The position numbers and the translations under genes are program-made. Shown here one piece after another: positions 9,894 through 20,640 of a stretch of 26,075 nt of DNA (positions within the stretch are counted from its first letter, which is position 1; each line of letters starts with the position of its first letter). The stretch is taken from the NCBI GenBank assembly GCA_034698045.1, contig JAQGAU010000578.1:1-26075 (forward strand). Reading direction: 5' to 3'. This DNA is from Paramacrobiotus richtersi (taxonomy: Eukaryota; Tardigrada; Eutardigrada; Parachela; Macrobiotidae). The notes beneath the pieces were generated by a model. That model saw nothing but the letters and a program-made list of their open reading frames with translations. It ran no database searches and was not told the DNA's origin.

Positions 9894-11527
9894 ATGGCAG
9901 GAGATTCCAATTTCAGCACAGGATGTAATAGGCCTAGGACTATTTCTGATCAGAAAAATCTAAGTTTCCATTTTGAAGAACAGAACTCGAGCATAACTGC
10001 AACATCAACCAACCAGACGCACTTTATTCGTGAATTGACGGTTTGGTACATGACGTCTATGGTATGTTGTTCTGTTGGATCACTGATGTGCATCACGCTG
10101 GTGGTAGCCGTGTGGGAAGACTGGAAGCGATCCTTGCGGAAGATCACCGAAGATCGGAACGGCACAAGATTACTGATTGTCCATGCGTCAGTTATTGAGA
10201 TGTTGGTCTGTCTCTTCCATTTCGTCAGCTTCACGCAGATTTATTACGGACAGCGTTATCGGGTGAGAAAGAACATTCCTCAGTATCTTGATTTCTCGTA
10301 GTTTTTAGAGGGTAGTAATAGGGGTAATAGTAATAGTAATAGTTTTTAGAGGGTAGGGCAGTAGCAGTAGTAATAGCAGTGGAGGGTAATCTAATATATT
10401 ACGTAGTTATATATTTGATTTATTGTATTTAGTTTATTTATTTTGTTTATCTAGTTATTTTAAAAAATTTAGTACATAAAGATATATAATGGTATTGGAG
10501 TATTGAGGTGTTGAGTTTGTCCCATATTGAGCCAGCAGTGAATTTTTAGACTGTTATGTTGTTCTGCGAAATAGGCAGACCTGGGATCTACATTGTGGTT
10601 TACGTCTCCTGAAGCATGCAGCATGCAAATTTTACCGTGACGAATAACGCATACGTAATGCAGTATGCTGTCACTGTTGTTTGCACCGGGTTTGTTTTGT
10701 AAGGTTTCCCGAACCGGCTGCATTTTCATTCAACTGCCGTTCGCGTTATCCCGCACAGTTGGATACTGGTCATCCGCATACCTTTCCTTCAACCGTTGGC
10801 TAGCCATTTGTTTCCCCGTACTTTATCGCAATCGGTTTGCTCAATATGTCTTAAACATTAGCGTTATCAGTGTAATGTGGCTGATCTCGTTGGGCATATT
10901 TATCCCGGTGGTGGCTGGCTGGGGTTCTCGATTCGAGGCCATTCCACCGCTGTATGCCTGCGGCGTAGAGTACCAGGTTCCAGCGGCCAACTTCATCAAC
11001 TTTGCGCTGGCCGTTTATATTCCGCTGAGTCTAACCGGCCTGCTTTACGCTCTGATCATCGGATTTGCAGTTTATCAGCGAATGACAAGTGCACACGGGA
11101 GTCAACGTTCGTCCCGTCGCCGTCCGTTCAGGCTGGCAATGGTCCTGCTGGTAGCAGCTTTGTGGCACTGTATCTGCTTCTTTCCGCATACGGGCATTAC
11201 TGCCTTTGACCGCACGAAATTACTGGCCCGGTATCCGGAATTGGCTCTTTGGTTGCGGCTGATTTTCATGCAGGGCTACGTCGGAAATGCGGTAAGGATA
11301 TTACTTATCAGAAAGAGTACAACTGTTTATGAGGACAGTGTTGCATTTACGTCAAATTGCAGGTTGTCTTTTTCGGAATGAATCGTGAATACAGGACGAC
11401 GCTCCAAAAATGGGCTGGTCGATTTGTTCGCCGTCTGCGTCATGGGTCGGAAAGGGTCGATCCTGCGCTGAATACCTCGGCCAAAGCGCAATTAAGAAAC
11501 CCCAAACATACAAGCGACTGTACGTAA
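9894..11527 (+). CDS. Class A (rhodopsin-like) G-protein coupled receptor, copy 1
   Basis: Exons are 9894-10262, 10704-11291 and 11363-11527 (TAA), encoding 373 aa; all junctions are phase 0. The ATG at 9894 is shared with copy 2. The N-terminus has sequons at N6, N22, N31 and N40 and no signal peptide. Seven membrane segments follow: TM1 about 49-74, TM2 92-115, TM3 127-153, TM4 174-195, TM5 221-246, TM6 266-288, TM7 305-324. C129 (TM3) and R154 are exactly 25 residues apart, as in class A, and C209 in ECL2 can pair with C129. W182, P230 and P284 fit the TM4, TM5 and TM6 anchors. Unusual motifs are E102 for the TM2 Asp, NRW for DRY, CFFPH for CWxP and NAVVF for NPxxY. ICL3 is strongly basic (SSRRR). 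After TM7, GMNREYRTTL looks like helix 8. Donors are GTGAGA and GTAAGG; acceptors are TTTGTAAG and ATTGCAG. It should couple to G proteins at the plasma membrane. The ligand is unknown. Confidence 0.9.
10298..10392. repeat. Trinucleotide-rich repeat in copy 1 intron 1
   Basis: This imperfect AGT/AAT/GGT triplet tract contains GTAATAGTAATAGTAATAG. A GTTTTTAGAGGGTAG segment is repeated about 40 bp apart. It is specific to copy 1; the other copies' first introns lack it. Confidence 0.8.
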
Positions 11528-11609
11528 AGAATTAATCGTTATCATGACACAGCCTAATGTAGCAGGCGCCTGTGCTGGAAATAACTATTGTCCGTGTGGT
11601 CATCGTCTA

Positions 11610-11674
11610 ACTGGTGAAGTATTCTGAAAACACCAAAAAAAAATTACTGGTGACTGAAAACACCAAAAAAAATT
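11610..11674. repeat. Short tandem repeat, two copies
   Basis: ACTGGTGA, then CTGAAAACACC, then an A-run and TT occurs at 11610-11645 and again at 11646-11674. The second copy is a few bases shorter. It lies about 80 bp past the copy 1 stop, probably in its 3' UTR. Confidence 0.8.
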
Positions 11675-12222
11675 ACATCTCTTAATCGGTTGACTTTTGC
11701 TAAGGCAAGGTGAAAACATACTTATCTGCACAAACCGTACAGTTTTTTACTGTATATACAGTACTGTATTAGTAAAAGCACTGTATAGTTACTGTTAAAA
11801 GCATGTACTATACGTACACCATGCGAAAAGATGCAAATTAGGATTCTGTGATTATTATCAAACGATGATAGTTATTGCAGATGACAAAAGATGATTCTTG
11901 TTAGTACAGACGTAATGGTGCCCTTCTTAAGACCAAATGACCAAAACAAAAGACAAGAAGGCTAATGACCAAAAAACACGCACACGAAGCCAAAATTTCA
12001 CATAAAAGCACGGAACAGAGGAAAGCAAAAACTGTTAATTAAGCCATGAAGATGTACAACCAAAAAAGGATGTATCGAAAACAGGTACACTGTAAGCAGT
12101 AAAACGGCCATTGAAAACTATGGGTGTTGAACATATTCTGGGATCTGTCAATCGGTTTACAACAGAAGAATCCATAAACCCTGTTCCTAAACGAGGGAAA
12201 CATGCGCCAAAAACGTGAAAAC

Positions 12223-12256
12223 CAAGCCAGGCGACGCGTAGCGTCGCTGCGGCTTG
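12223..12256. other. GC-rich hairpin
   Basis: GCGACGC and GCGTCGC pair around GTA, and outer arms CAAGCC and GGCTTG continue the stem across small internal loops. It stands out in an AT-rich stretch. No role can be assigned. Confidence 0.6.
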
Positions 12257-12511
12257 TATCTTACCGTATTAACCTAACCTATGTACAGAACCGCATTACT
12301 TACCTAACCGGTAATATACCTGCATATTCCGTGTACATACTATATTCGAATTCTGTGTACATATCTGTATGTAAAAAATAAGGAAATTAGCAATGAATAT
12401 GGAGACATTATGTTACGTACTCGTATTCTCACAATCAGCTGTTAGTGTTTTATCACCGATATGGTATGAATAAACCAAGTAAAACGGAACGAGTACTCAA
12501 CAGATAGAAGA

Positions 12512-12709
12512 TCAGAACAAAAAAACAATCAGACTACTACTTTCGGCTAGACCAAAGAAGCAAAACTTCAGGTGTTCAGCTCCAGCTGGGCGGAATTGTC
12601 CCGTTGGTCCGGAAGTCGGCGATGCATGAACTGTTACCATAGAAGTATTGTTTATCGCGGAAACCACACCCGGAGGAAAGAAATCCACTTGCCGACCTGA
12701 CTGAGTCAT
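12512..12709 (-). CDS. Possible small ORF or orphan exon, 65 codons
   Basis: A minus-strand frame from a true ATG (12709) encodes 65 residues with more balanced composition than the surrounding noise frames (DFFPPGVVSAINNTS...GQFRPAGAEHLKF). I recognise no family, and no partner exon or clear splice sites were found. It lies between two convergent genes. It could be a chance frame or a relic exon. Confidence 0.15.
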   Translation of the reverse strand: MTQSGRQVDFFPPGVVSAINNTSMVTVHASPTSGPTGQFRPAGAEHLKFCFFGLAESSSLIVFLF

Positions 12710-13579
12710 GTAGAGCTGATGTTATACTCATCTCGACGCGGAGTCCAAACCCTGAACTTATCCCTAATCTCTAACTGTAGAACTCCAGCAAAACCACAAA
12801 CAAGTATATTTTAGCCAAACCACATGGGTAAAGAATTACAACCTTCCTTGTTGAACACATGAACTGCCGTCCTTTTTCCATTTACGACGGTTTCTGAAGT
12901 GTGTCGTCAGGGTTGCTATAACGGATCCTATTTTACCATTATTAATATTCATGCTTACTAGCTGCGTTTGAAACACTCGCATGGACCACCGCGACAGCTG
13001 CTTCACTTGCTGGTACTTTATTAAATTCGTCTGTTGTTCAGTAAGGGAGTTTGTTATTCATATGGGAACGTATATTATGAAACAGACGAGCGTACTGCAT
13101 GTGCACTCCGTGAATAGCTTGGTTTTATCTGCTGGGGACCCTCCCAACGGGTTTACAAATTATAAGTACAGTAAACACAGGCCAAGCAGGCGCTAAAGAA
13201 AGTAAATAGAGCGGAGAAACATGTAACTTTTTCCACCACATAGATAGAGAATATTTAATCAGAGTGCAGAATATGAAACTAACGTAGTTGCTGCAAAAGC
13301 AACAGACAATGACAGTAGTACCGTTGTCGAATTCTGTCGTTGATCGCAGAAAACCCGCCAACGACTTTTCCCTTCAGCTTCTGCGCTTGTTCAAATAAAT
13401 ACTCTAGGAAGTGGAATGCGGTAATGAACTATATATGGTAATATCAGAACCGCCGGTGATATCAGAAATGGTGCTTCCGCAGTATTTTACCAATCAAATG
13501 ATCACCAAGACCAAACACTCGCTCTTCCCAGCGCAGTTCTGCAGTATCATGGTGCGATACAATAATGAGGATCTGTTCT

Positions 13580-14881
13580 CTATAAGCAGTAGGTTGTGTT
13601 TCTGATTTTTCTTGATTGCGCTTTAGCCGAGGTATTCAGCGCGGGGTCTACCTGTTCCGCGCCATGGCGCAGACGGCGAAGAAAAAGACTAACCCATTTT
13701 TAGAGCATCGTCCGATATTCGCGATTCATTCCAAAAAAGGCAACCTATAATGTGAGGTAATGTACAGGCTGTAGCAGTATCCTCATCAACAGTTTAATGG
13801 ATCCTTACCACATTTCCGAAATAACCCAGCATAAAAATCAATCGCAACCACAGCGTCAACTCCGGATACCGGACCAGTAATTGACTGCGGTCAAAGACGG
13901 TACTGCCCGGGTGCGGAAAGAAGCAAATACAGTGCCATAAAGCCGCTGCTAGCAAGATCTTAGCCAGTTTAAATCCACGGCGACGGAAAGGGCGTTGACT
14001 CCCGATTGTGCTTGTCATTCGCTGATAAACTTCAAACCCGATAACCAGAAAATAAAGAATGCCAGTTAGGCTCAGTGGAGTATAAGTGGCCAGCGCTTGG
14101 ATAACCAAGCTGGCCGTTGGAACCTGGGACTTTACGCCGCAGTCATAAAACGGTGGAATGGGCTCGAATCGGGAACCCCACCCCGCCGCAACCGGGATGT
14201 ATATGCCAGCCGCGATCAGCCACATTACCATAATAATGCCAGTGTTTAAGACATACCGTGCGGTTCGCGGTAAAGTATGGGGAAACAAATGGCTAACAAG
14301 CGGTTGAAGGAAAGGAATGCGGACGACCAATGTCCTACAGTGCGGCATAATGCGAATGGTAGTTGAATAAAAATGCAGGCCGTTCGGGGAACCTCAAAAA
14401 CAAAATTCACGTTACCTGGAATCGCGGTAACAAACTACTGCAATACATACGCTTTGTCCATCTGCATAAAATTTGCAAGCGTTTGCACTCACCCGATAAC
14501 GTTGTCCATAGTTTACACATGTATAGGTCTGTGTGAAGATGACGAAATGGAAGAGACAGACTAACATCTCGATAACTGTCGCATGAACAATTAATAATTT
14601 TGTTCCATTGCGATCTTCTGTGATCTCCCGAAGGGATCGTTTCCAGTCTTCCCTCACTGCTACCAACAGCGTGATACACATCAGCGATCCGATGGAACAG
14701 CATACCATAGACATCATGTACCAAACCGTCAATTCACGCATAAAGTTTGTCTGGTTGGTTGATGTTGCAGTTATGCTAAAGTTCTGTTCTTCAAAACGGA
14801 AACTTAGATTGTTCTGATCAGAAATGGTCCTAGGCCTATTACATCCTGTGCTGAAATGGAATCTCCAAGATCTCCCGCCAT
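13580..14881 (-). pseudogene. Class A receptor pseudogene, copy 2
   Basis: It has the family's three-exon layout: exon 1 from the ATG at 14881 to 14493, exon 2 from 14392 to 13809, and exon 3 from 13744 to 13580. Three lesions break it. A one-base loss about 25 bases after the ATG (near 14857), beside a 9-bp insertion, shifts the N-terminus into an early stop. A 4-bp deletion near 14262 in the loop after TM3 shifts exon 2. A TAA replaces the Gln codon at 13700-13702 in the helix-8 region. A 12-bp in-frame insertion also lengthens ECL1 before YGQRYR. The rest is well preserved, including GTGAGT and GTAAGG donors, so inactivation looks recent. An in-frame ATG just before RELTVWYM could bypass only the first lesion. 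Its 5' flank and N-terminus resemble copy 1, but exon 2 resembles copies 3 and 4. Confidence 0.85.
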
Positions 14882-15489
14882 AGCTATTTATTTCAAGTTT
14901 AGCTCCGCGATGCCTTCAATTTAGAATGTGTAGCAAATCGTTCAGAATTATCGTTCGGATAGGAACACGTTAAGGCCATGTGCAGCCCTTAAAGGTCTGC
15001 AGCTGAAGGTAGGATATTTATTTTGTGTAAAGTACTGTGCGAGTAACGGTTATTACATTATCGGATATCAGATTACGTTGCTCGAATGGTATTGAATTAA
15101 GCACGCTAAGCAACATCCGATCATTTCACGTGGTTTTGCCCACATGAAACTACATACAACAATAAATCCTAATATGTAAACACGAACCACGATTATGAAA
15201 CGTCTTTTTCCTTCAACTGAGCCATGGATTGATGTTACGCGGCTTTCTGCAGTATTTGCCTCCATAATGGATAATTTCTTCCCACATCGGTTCTGAATGA
15301 CTTAACCTGATATACTGTATGTATTCCCTGCTCGATAATCCTGTAAAAGCGTTGGAACTATGGCCTGCCGTACTGTCTTTCAGCAGCATCAGATTACAGC
15401 AGACATAGTAGAGACGAGAATGAATTTATTTAATTTATTAACGGTATCTTATGCTAACTGCATTTCGCCTTGGGCTTACTGGACGCATC
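14882..15489 (-). promoter_or_regulatory. 5' flank of pseudogene copy 2
   Basis: This stretch is inverted-repeat partner to the copy 1 5' flank. It carries the GAATTATCGTTCGGATAGGA block (about 14944), CTGCAGCTGAAGGTAGGATA (about 14998) and TTTCACGTGGTTTTGCCCAC (about 15123), all recognisable upstream of copy 1. No gene of its own is seen. Confidence 0.45.
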
Positions 15490-15660
15490 CGAAAGTCGCT
15501 GAAACTTCGAAGACTGTTACAGCCACACTTGTACTTCTAACACTGCACAGATGTGTGTGTAACTCGAGTTCCGAACATTTCATCATTACAGTCGCATTTA
15601 CTGACAATGAGTTTACCTCTAAATTTTTATAACGGCATGCAGCCATTAACCAATCAGGAC
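15490..15660 (+). repeat. B element with hairpin B5, upstream of copy 2
   Basis: Hairpin arms are 15516-15532 and 15547-15563 (GTTACAG...CACTTGT / ACAGATGTGTGTGTAAC), with about 14 of 17 positions paired. Flanks GAAACTTCGAAGACT and GTTCCGAACATTTCATC match the B element near copy 1. A shared block then follows (GACAATGAGTTTACC, about 15602). Confidence 0.6.
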
Positions 15661-16059
15661 GAACACTCGTCGGCAATTTATTCTGTGATTTAGACAGTTG
15701 TTTTACCAGCTAGAAGACGATTGTGCACGGCTCTGAAACTCCGATACAGCCAGGCTACAAGGGAGCCAAGATACAAAAATGTACTTTTTGATAACATTAC
15801 AGAATCCAGCTTCGGACAAGTCATGAACAAATTTTTTTTTCATGAACAAATGATATCCAAGATGTACACGAATTTTAACCAAAACTTGTCATAAAAAGTC
15901 CAAAAATCGTTCCGTTCTCGGTATGTATGTGCTGCCAATCAAGCGTATTCGTTTTTTTTGGAATGACAAACAGCATGAAAGTCGACCTTTGTACAAAGTG
16001 CCTTTATTTTATTCGGCTGTTCGATCTGCATCTTCGTTTTCTGCATCTCAGTGTTTTCG
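15661..16059. other. 3' flank of receptor copy 3
   Basis: No gene is seen. This region has a short direct repeat (CATGAACAAAT at about 15821 and 15841) and is unlike the 3' flanks of copies 2, 4 and the 20326 relic. The boundary of the shared duplication therefore lies near the copy 3 stop. It includes the likely copy 3 polyadenylation signal. Confidence 0.45.
16003..16013 (-). promoter_or_regulatory. Polyadenylation signal of receptor copy 3
   Basis: The minus strand reads AATAAAATAAA, two overlapping AATAAA hexamers about 47 bases after the copy 3 stop at 16060. No comparable signal was found this close to the copy 1 or copy 4 stops. Confidence 0.55.
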
Positions 16060-18315
16060 CTATGAGCACTCGGTTGGGTCTCTGGTTTTTCTTGATCGCG
16101 CTTTAGCTGAGATATTCAGCGCGGGATCTACCTTTTCCGTGCCATGACGCAGACGGCGAAAAAAACGCCCACCCAGTTTTGTGAGCGTCGTCCGATATTC
16201 ACGATTCATTCCGAAAAAGACAATCTATAATGTGAGGTAACTGCAGCAAGCTATCCTCATAAACAGTTTTAGTCTTTCTAATGAAAGTTTGAGCCCTACC
16301 GGATTTCCGATGTAACCCAGCATGAAAATCAGCCGCAACCAGAGCGCCAACACCGGATACCGCACCAGGAGTTTGGTGCGGTCAAAGACAAGAATGCCCG
16401 TATGCGGAAAGAAGCAGACACAGTGCCATAAAGCCGCTGTTAGCAAGATCATAGCCAGTCTAAATCGACGACGACGGGAAGAACGTTGCTTTTCGGTTGT
16501 GCTCGTCAGTCGCTGATAAACTCCAAACCCGATAACCATGACATAAAGAACGCCAGTTAGACTCAGCGGAGTGTAGGTGGCCAGCGCTTGGATAACCAAG
16601 TTGGCCGTTGGATCCTGGGACTTTACGCCGCAGTCATACAGCGGTGGACCAGTGTCGAACCGAGAACCCCAGCCAGCCACAACCGGGATGTATATACCAG
16701 CCGCGATCAGCCACATTACAGTGATAATGCCAGTGTTTAAGACATATCGTGCAAACAGTCTGCGGTAAAGCAGGGGCAAACAAATAGCTAACAAACGGTT
16801 GAAGGAAAGGAATGCGGACGACCAATGTCCTACAGTGCGGCTTAACGCGAATGGTAGTTGAATAAAAATGCAGGCCGTTCGGGAAACCTTAAAAAACAAA
16901 TTCGCCTTTAAAGCGTTTCCTGAAAACACAGTGAGAAAGTACTGCGGTAAATATGCTTTGCCTATCATCATAAAATTTGCATGTTCCAGAAACATAAGCC
17001 ACTAGAGGGTATTCCATTTACATGTGTCCACTTATGAGTATCTCTCGTTTCGATCCAATGTAGTTGTGAGACACACACGTTTATTGCCCACAGTATGCAG
17101 TGAATTCTTCACTTGACTTGAAGTGAAAAAGATGGCAATGCGTTTATTAACCGAAGTATGTACATGGCAGCGTCCTTGATATTTTATGCAACGTAGAATC
17201 GTACGTAGGACAACGACAACTAAAAGCAAAAAACAGTACCATAACATTCTTACACTCCGTTCGGACAGCAGGAATTATATGTCATCCTCAGTTATCTCTC
17301 GCCAGTCGAGCTCACGCCTCGCATGCCATTGATGCACTTCCGCAAAACCTAATACTTGCTCGACTATAATAGTTAACTGCTAGAGTATACTAGTCGCACT
17401 CCATACGGGTGTTCAGAATTGGCGCGACGATTTTTGTTCTGCTGAGAGAGTAGAAACACGTTTGAAATACTGCTATCTCACATTGTATTTGCAGATTCTT
17501 TTGCAGAACCAGCGTCGTGCTGGTGGTATTAGAGCTTGTCTTCTATGAAGATTGCTAACTATTTGCTATATTTGTTGGACTCCCATCTTGCAGCGGTCGT
17601 TCAGTTTCAGACACTGTGACAGAAATATGCGCGAGTGGCATCTAATGAGTTAGTGGGGCTGCAATACAATAATTCGGCAGACGCTGTTCATGCTTTTTCT
17701 TACTGTAGGTTTTAAAATAATCAAAAACTCTGATTTTGAATAAGTAAACTGCACAAATAAATTGCGTTCACGAAGAGCTACAGACGAAACGAAGCACGTC
17801 ATTACAAAGGTCACACTGTGATGCTTTCCAAGGTAGACTCATGTAAATGGAATATCCTCTGTAAATCGGCCTTTGATTACATTTTGGATAGAAATGAAAC
17901 TGTAGATACGCAACCAGGAAGAATTTGGTACACTATAAATGTTCCTTCTTACCCGATAACGTTGTCCATAATAGACTTGTGTGAAGATAACGAAATGGAA
18001 GAGACAGACCAACATCTCGATAACTGTCGCATGGACAATTAGTAATTTAGTTCCATTACGATCTTCGGTGATCATTCGAAGAGATCGCTTCCAGTCTTCC
18101 CGCACTGCTATCAAGAGCGTAATACACATCAGCGATCCGATAGAACAAGATATCATGCACACCGTGTACCAAGTCGTTAACTCGAGGTTGGCATTCGTCA
18201 GGTTTGCTGATATTGCAGTAGTGTTCAGGTTCTGCCCGTCAGACAGGAAACTGACGTTTTTGTGATTAAAAAAGGGCCGACTGAACTGCGTGGCAGTCAA
18301 AAAATCAACTGCCAT
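16060..18315 (-). CDS. Class A (rhodopsin-like) G-protein coupled receptor, copy 3
   Basis: Exons are 18315-17953, 16887-16300 and 16224-16060 (TAG), encoding 371 aa with phase-0 junctions. The start is the ATG of MAVDFL, shared with copy 4; the frame extends further upstream but only from a TTG. The N-terminus carries sequons at N20, N31 and N38. The seven segments match copy 1, with C127 in TM3 25 residues before R152. Motifs are Glu in TM2 (VIEMLV), FNRLLAICLP for the DRY region, HCVCFFPH in TM6 and, uniquely in this cluster, GNPIVFF at TM7, which keeps the Asn-Pro of NPxxY. ICL3 is RSSRRRR. Donors are GTAAGA and GTAGGG; the exon 2 acceptor is TTTTTTAAG. Intron 1 is 1065 bp, with about 380 bp (around 17340-17700) absent from copy 4; intron 2 is 75 bp. 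No lesion was seen. The ligand is unknown. Confidence 0.88.
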
Positions 18316-18439
18316 AATTTTTGTAGATAAATTTTCCGGCGGCCTTTTCAATGTGCACCCAAAACGCGCAAAAGTATTCGAAACAGGAACCCATCAAAGA
18401 GGGTACACTTCCTGTGAGTGCGCCGTCTGGAGCGGAAAG

Positions 18440-18760
18440 TCAATTATTTATTTATCCCCATTGTGCAGTCGGCGGTCGAGGAATTACATCTTTACATCAG
18501 CAGATTACGTAGTCTCCATGGGCGACGCCCACAAGGCGTGAATGTGCCGGACACCTTATTGTGCCCACACAATCTAATAGAAATCTAATTTGAAAGGAAT
18601 GCGGTTTCAAGCAAAGTGTAGGGGAACCATTATGTAGTACTTACCAAACACGTGTTCTGCTCTCATTAGTGCTTGCTTTCGTGTGGCTTATTTGTGCTAT
18701 TATTAGTGCTTGCTTATGTGCGTATGACGCACGCACAGCCTGTTGTTCGTGGTTCTGTAA
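18440..18760 (-). promoter_or_regulatory. Conserved upstream block of copy 3, TATA-like tract
   Basis: On the minus strand GGATAAATAAATAAT (18444-18457) lies about 130-140 bases before the ATG and is retained in copy 4. Further upstream are two ATTAGTGCTTGCTT repeats (about 18667 and 18703) and a short palindrome GTGCGT-ATG-ACGCAC (about 18718-18732), also retained. Conservation through a diverged duplication suggests promoter function. The TATA assignment is inference. Confidence 0.4.
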
Positions 18761-18984
18761 AGCCGACAAGCCAGTTTCTGGAGTTAGTTACTTAGTTCAA
18801 TGCGGAGCTTCTTGTGATGCAAATTAGTTATTAAAATGTAGTTGCTTAGATTTGTTGTGCTGTACGTCAAGTATTCTTGGTGTCCTACGGGCGACACCAG
18901 TAGGAATCGGAGAAACCGATGGGACCGGCATAAATTCACCGAAATTTGAATTGCAATTTTTATTACGTAAGAACTCGTGTTTTA

Positions 18985-19210
18985 CTGTAAATGCCTAGCA
19001 AACGGTTAAAAGAATGGTATGCCAAGGTCTCACAGTGCGGCATGACGCGAATGGCAGTTTAACGAAAATACGGTCCAAATTCCGAGATTAAATTAATAAC
19101 TTGTTGGAGATAACAGTCACAGGGCGCTGCAGTACGCACTGCGCTACGTAACTTATTAGACGATATTATTATCGTCCTAAAATTTGCATGCTGTCAGGAA
19201 GCATGAGCCG
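18985..19210 (-). pseudogene. Relic fragment of receptor exon 2 and preceding intron
   Basis: On the minus strand about 19075-18985 resembles the start of exon 2: residues like IFVKLPFA, a CRTV-like stretch, then a degraded FNR region. The frame is broken (a stop sits in the TM3 stretch) and TM4 onward is missing. Next to it, AAAATTTGCATGCT...GGAAGCATGAGCC (19181-19208) matches intron 1 DNA of copy 3 (about 16970-16995). It also holds a small hairpin at 19156-19180. It is a truncated ancient copy carried along in the duplication. Confidence 0.6.
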
Positions 19211-20325
19211 GAAATCAGGTAAACCATGTCTCCGTTTCTGATTCAATAATATTTACGAAACTGTGCATAGATCAAGGTTTCCATTTGATAGGTCCATTCA
19301 CGCCCATACAGACTGTACAGTGTGCTATAGCTGATCATTAATTTCCGGATCGGCATATACATTTCCCGGAAAGAAATGCAGCTTTTCAGGAAATGGTATT
19401 GGAACATAATGTCGGAATCGACGCAAGCGATAGGAGCGGCACAAGTTCACGGAAATATTGTTCAGTATGGTTATAGTCGTCTTATTCTTAGGTTACGGAA
19501 TTGGGTAGTCTCGGACAGTTTAACCCAGGCAGTACGCTCCGGATCCGTACACGGTACACCTGAGATATTCATCTGACCAAAGAGCGCTTGTCTGCAGCAT
19601 GAAGGACCTATCACTTTACAGTCTTCGCCTATTGCCATGTTTCAACATTACGTAACAAGTATGGCAACTGCCTGAAATGCATTTCGAACCCGCAAAGCCG
19701 CCATCTTCGTTTTGTGAAACAATGTCATGAATGTCGAAACAGAAAGCTATTTTTCTGCTTTCATGTTGAAACGTTGAAACTAGATTCCCATACTGTATTC
19801 CGCCATTCATTAGCGTCTGACATGGTCGTGACCTTTATTGAAACATTAATCGGCAACGTCTAATAGCTCCAACAACCCTAAGAGACAGTGTCAAACGCGG
19901 CTTTTCTGGCCAAGTGAACATTATACTGGAGTTGTAAACAGTACTGCACCGTATGTCTAAAGCGGAAATGCGCAATGTCGGGCCATGGTTTTGAATTGTC
20001 CAAGCAGCTCCAAAGGGTCTGTGCAGTATTTTTGACCGATCTGAATGTACAGTCTGTAAGTACTTCTAAACGTTAAAGTCGTTTCCGTACAGTTCACTGA
20101 AATAACAAAACAGGTAAGAAAAAATACAGGTGTAACCCGAACCAGCTTACCAAAAACTAGCAATTGCACCGACATTGAAAATCCAGGAATGGAAATGTCA
20201 GGTACAGAAACGGTGCTTATCGGAATGCTTTACTAATGAATGATCACCTAAATACCGAACAATCGTTGTTTCCAGCTCAGTTCTTCGCAGCGCAATGCTG
20301 CGATATGATAAAGATGAATTTTTTT
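19211..20325. other. Spacer, no gene recognised
   Basis: The left end (to about 19350) belongs to the segmental duplication. The rest shows only short frames without domains. The right end (about 20200-20325) resembles the 3' flanks of copies 2 and 4. Confidence 0.45.
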
Positions 20326-20640
20326 CTATGAGCAGTCGGTTGTATTTCTGGTTCTTCTAGCAGAGTTACTCAGCGCGGGGTCTGACTTTTCCGTGCCATA
20401 ACGCAGGCGGCGAAGAAAACGTTCAGTACATTTTTTGAACGTTGTCCGATATTCACGATTCATTCCGAGAAAGACAACCTACAAATCGAGGTTACTTCAA
20501 CACTGTTCTTATAAACAGCTTTATTTTGTCCAATAAGTTATCCCTACCACATTTCCGACGTTAGACAAGCATGGAACAAACCGCAACCAGAGCGCCAACT
20601 CCGGATGCCGAATCAGTAATTTTGAGCTTCGTCAGTCAGC
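20326..20640 (-). pseudogene. Truncated receptor relic: exon 3 and end of exon 2
   Basis: Exon 3 (20478-20326) is still open and close to the others: VVFLGMNREYRTT...RRLRYGTEK...NTTDCS, then TAG, 50 residues against 54. Its acceptor region and a GTAGGG donor are recognisable. The exon 2 remnant (about 20640-20545) matches the TM6-TM7 loop and TM7 of copy 4 at DNA level but is frameshifted and contains stops. Nothing further upstream of the gene is found, so the copy was truncated there. Confidence 0.75.

Larger units (their letters stand above)
11528..13579. other. Spacer between convergent receptor copies 1 and 2
   Basis: Two kilobases with no convincing gene. The left part is A-rich, with a short tandem repeat at 11610-11674, a TACTGTA-rich stretch (about 11735-11800) and a hairpin at 12223-12256. 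An AATAAA at 12469-12474 could serve copy 1, but it is far from the stop. The right end (about 13310-13579) resembles the DNA just 3' of copy 4 (22850-23193) and of the relic at 20326, so 3' flanks were duplicated with the genes. Confidence 0.5.
16060..19350 (-). repeat. Segmental duplication, left copy
   Basis: This segment holds copy 3, its promoter-proximal DNA and a broken receptor fragment. It matches 23194 to the window end in order and orientation. The offset is about 7.13 kb at exon 3 and 6.75 kb from exon 1 outward, the difference being extra DNA in copy 3 intron 1. Shared landmarks outside exons include GTGAGTGCGCC (18413), TGACGCACGCAC (18725) and CTAAAATTTGCATGCTGTCAG (19178). Confidence 0.85.

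Noticed and set aside
10665..10703. Possible N-terminal extension of copy 1 exon 2 (LSLLFAPGLFC)
   Set aside because: It would add residues before TM3, is not in phase with exon 1 in any supported splice, and the matching stretches in other copies behave as intron with frameshifts.
16577..16768. Plus-strand frame MASAWITKL..., repeated at 23705-23896
   Set aside because: It is antisense to receptor exon 2 in both places. Its conservation is a shadow of the real gene.
17340..17700. About 380 bp present in copy 3 intron 1 but not in copy 4
   Set aside because: No terminal repeats, target duplication or coding frame could be made out, so I do not call a mobile element. It could equally be a deletion in copy 4.
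18315..18351. Longer N-terminus for copy 3 (KRPPENLSTKI before MAVDF)
   Set aside because: The upstream codon is TTG, not ATG, and copy 4 starts at the same MAVDF ATG.
19638..19773. TGTTTCAACAT and ATGTTGAAAC as distant inverted arms
   Set aside because: Arms of about 10 bp separated by more than 100 bp are expected by chance in AT-rich DNA, and nothing else supports a structure.
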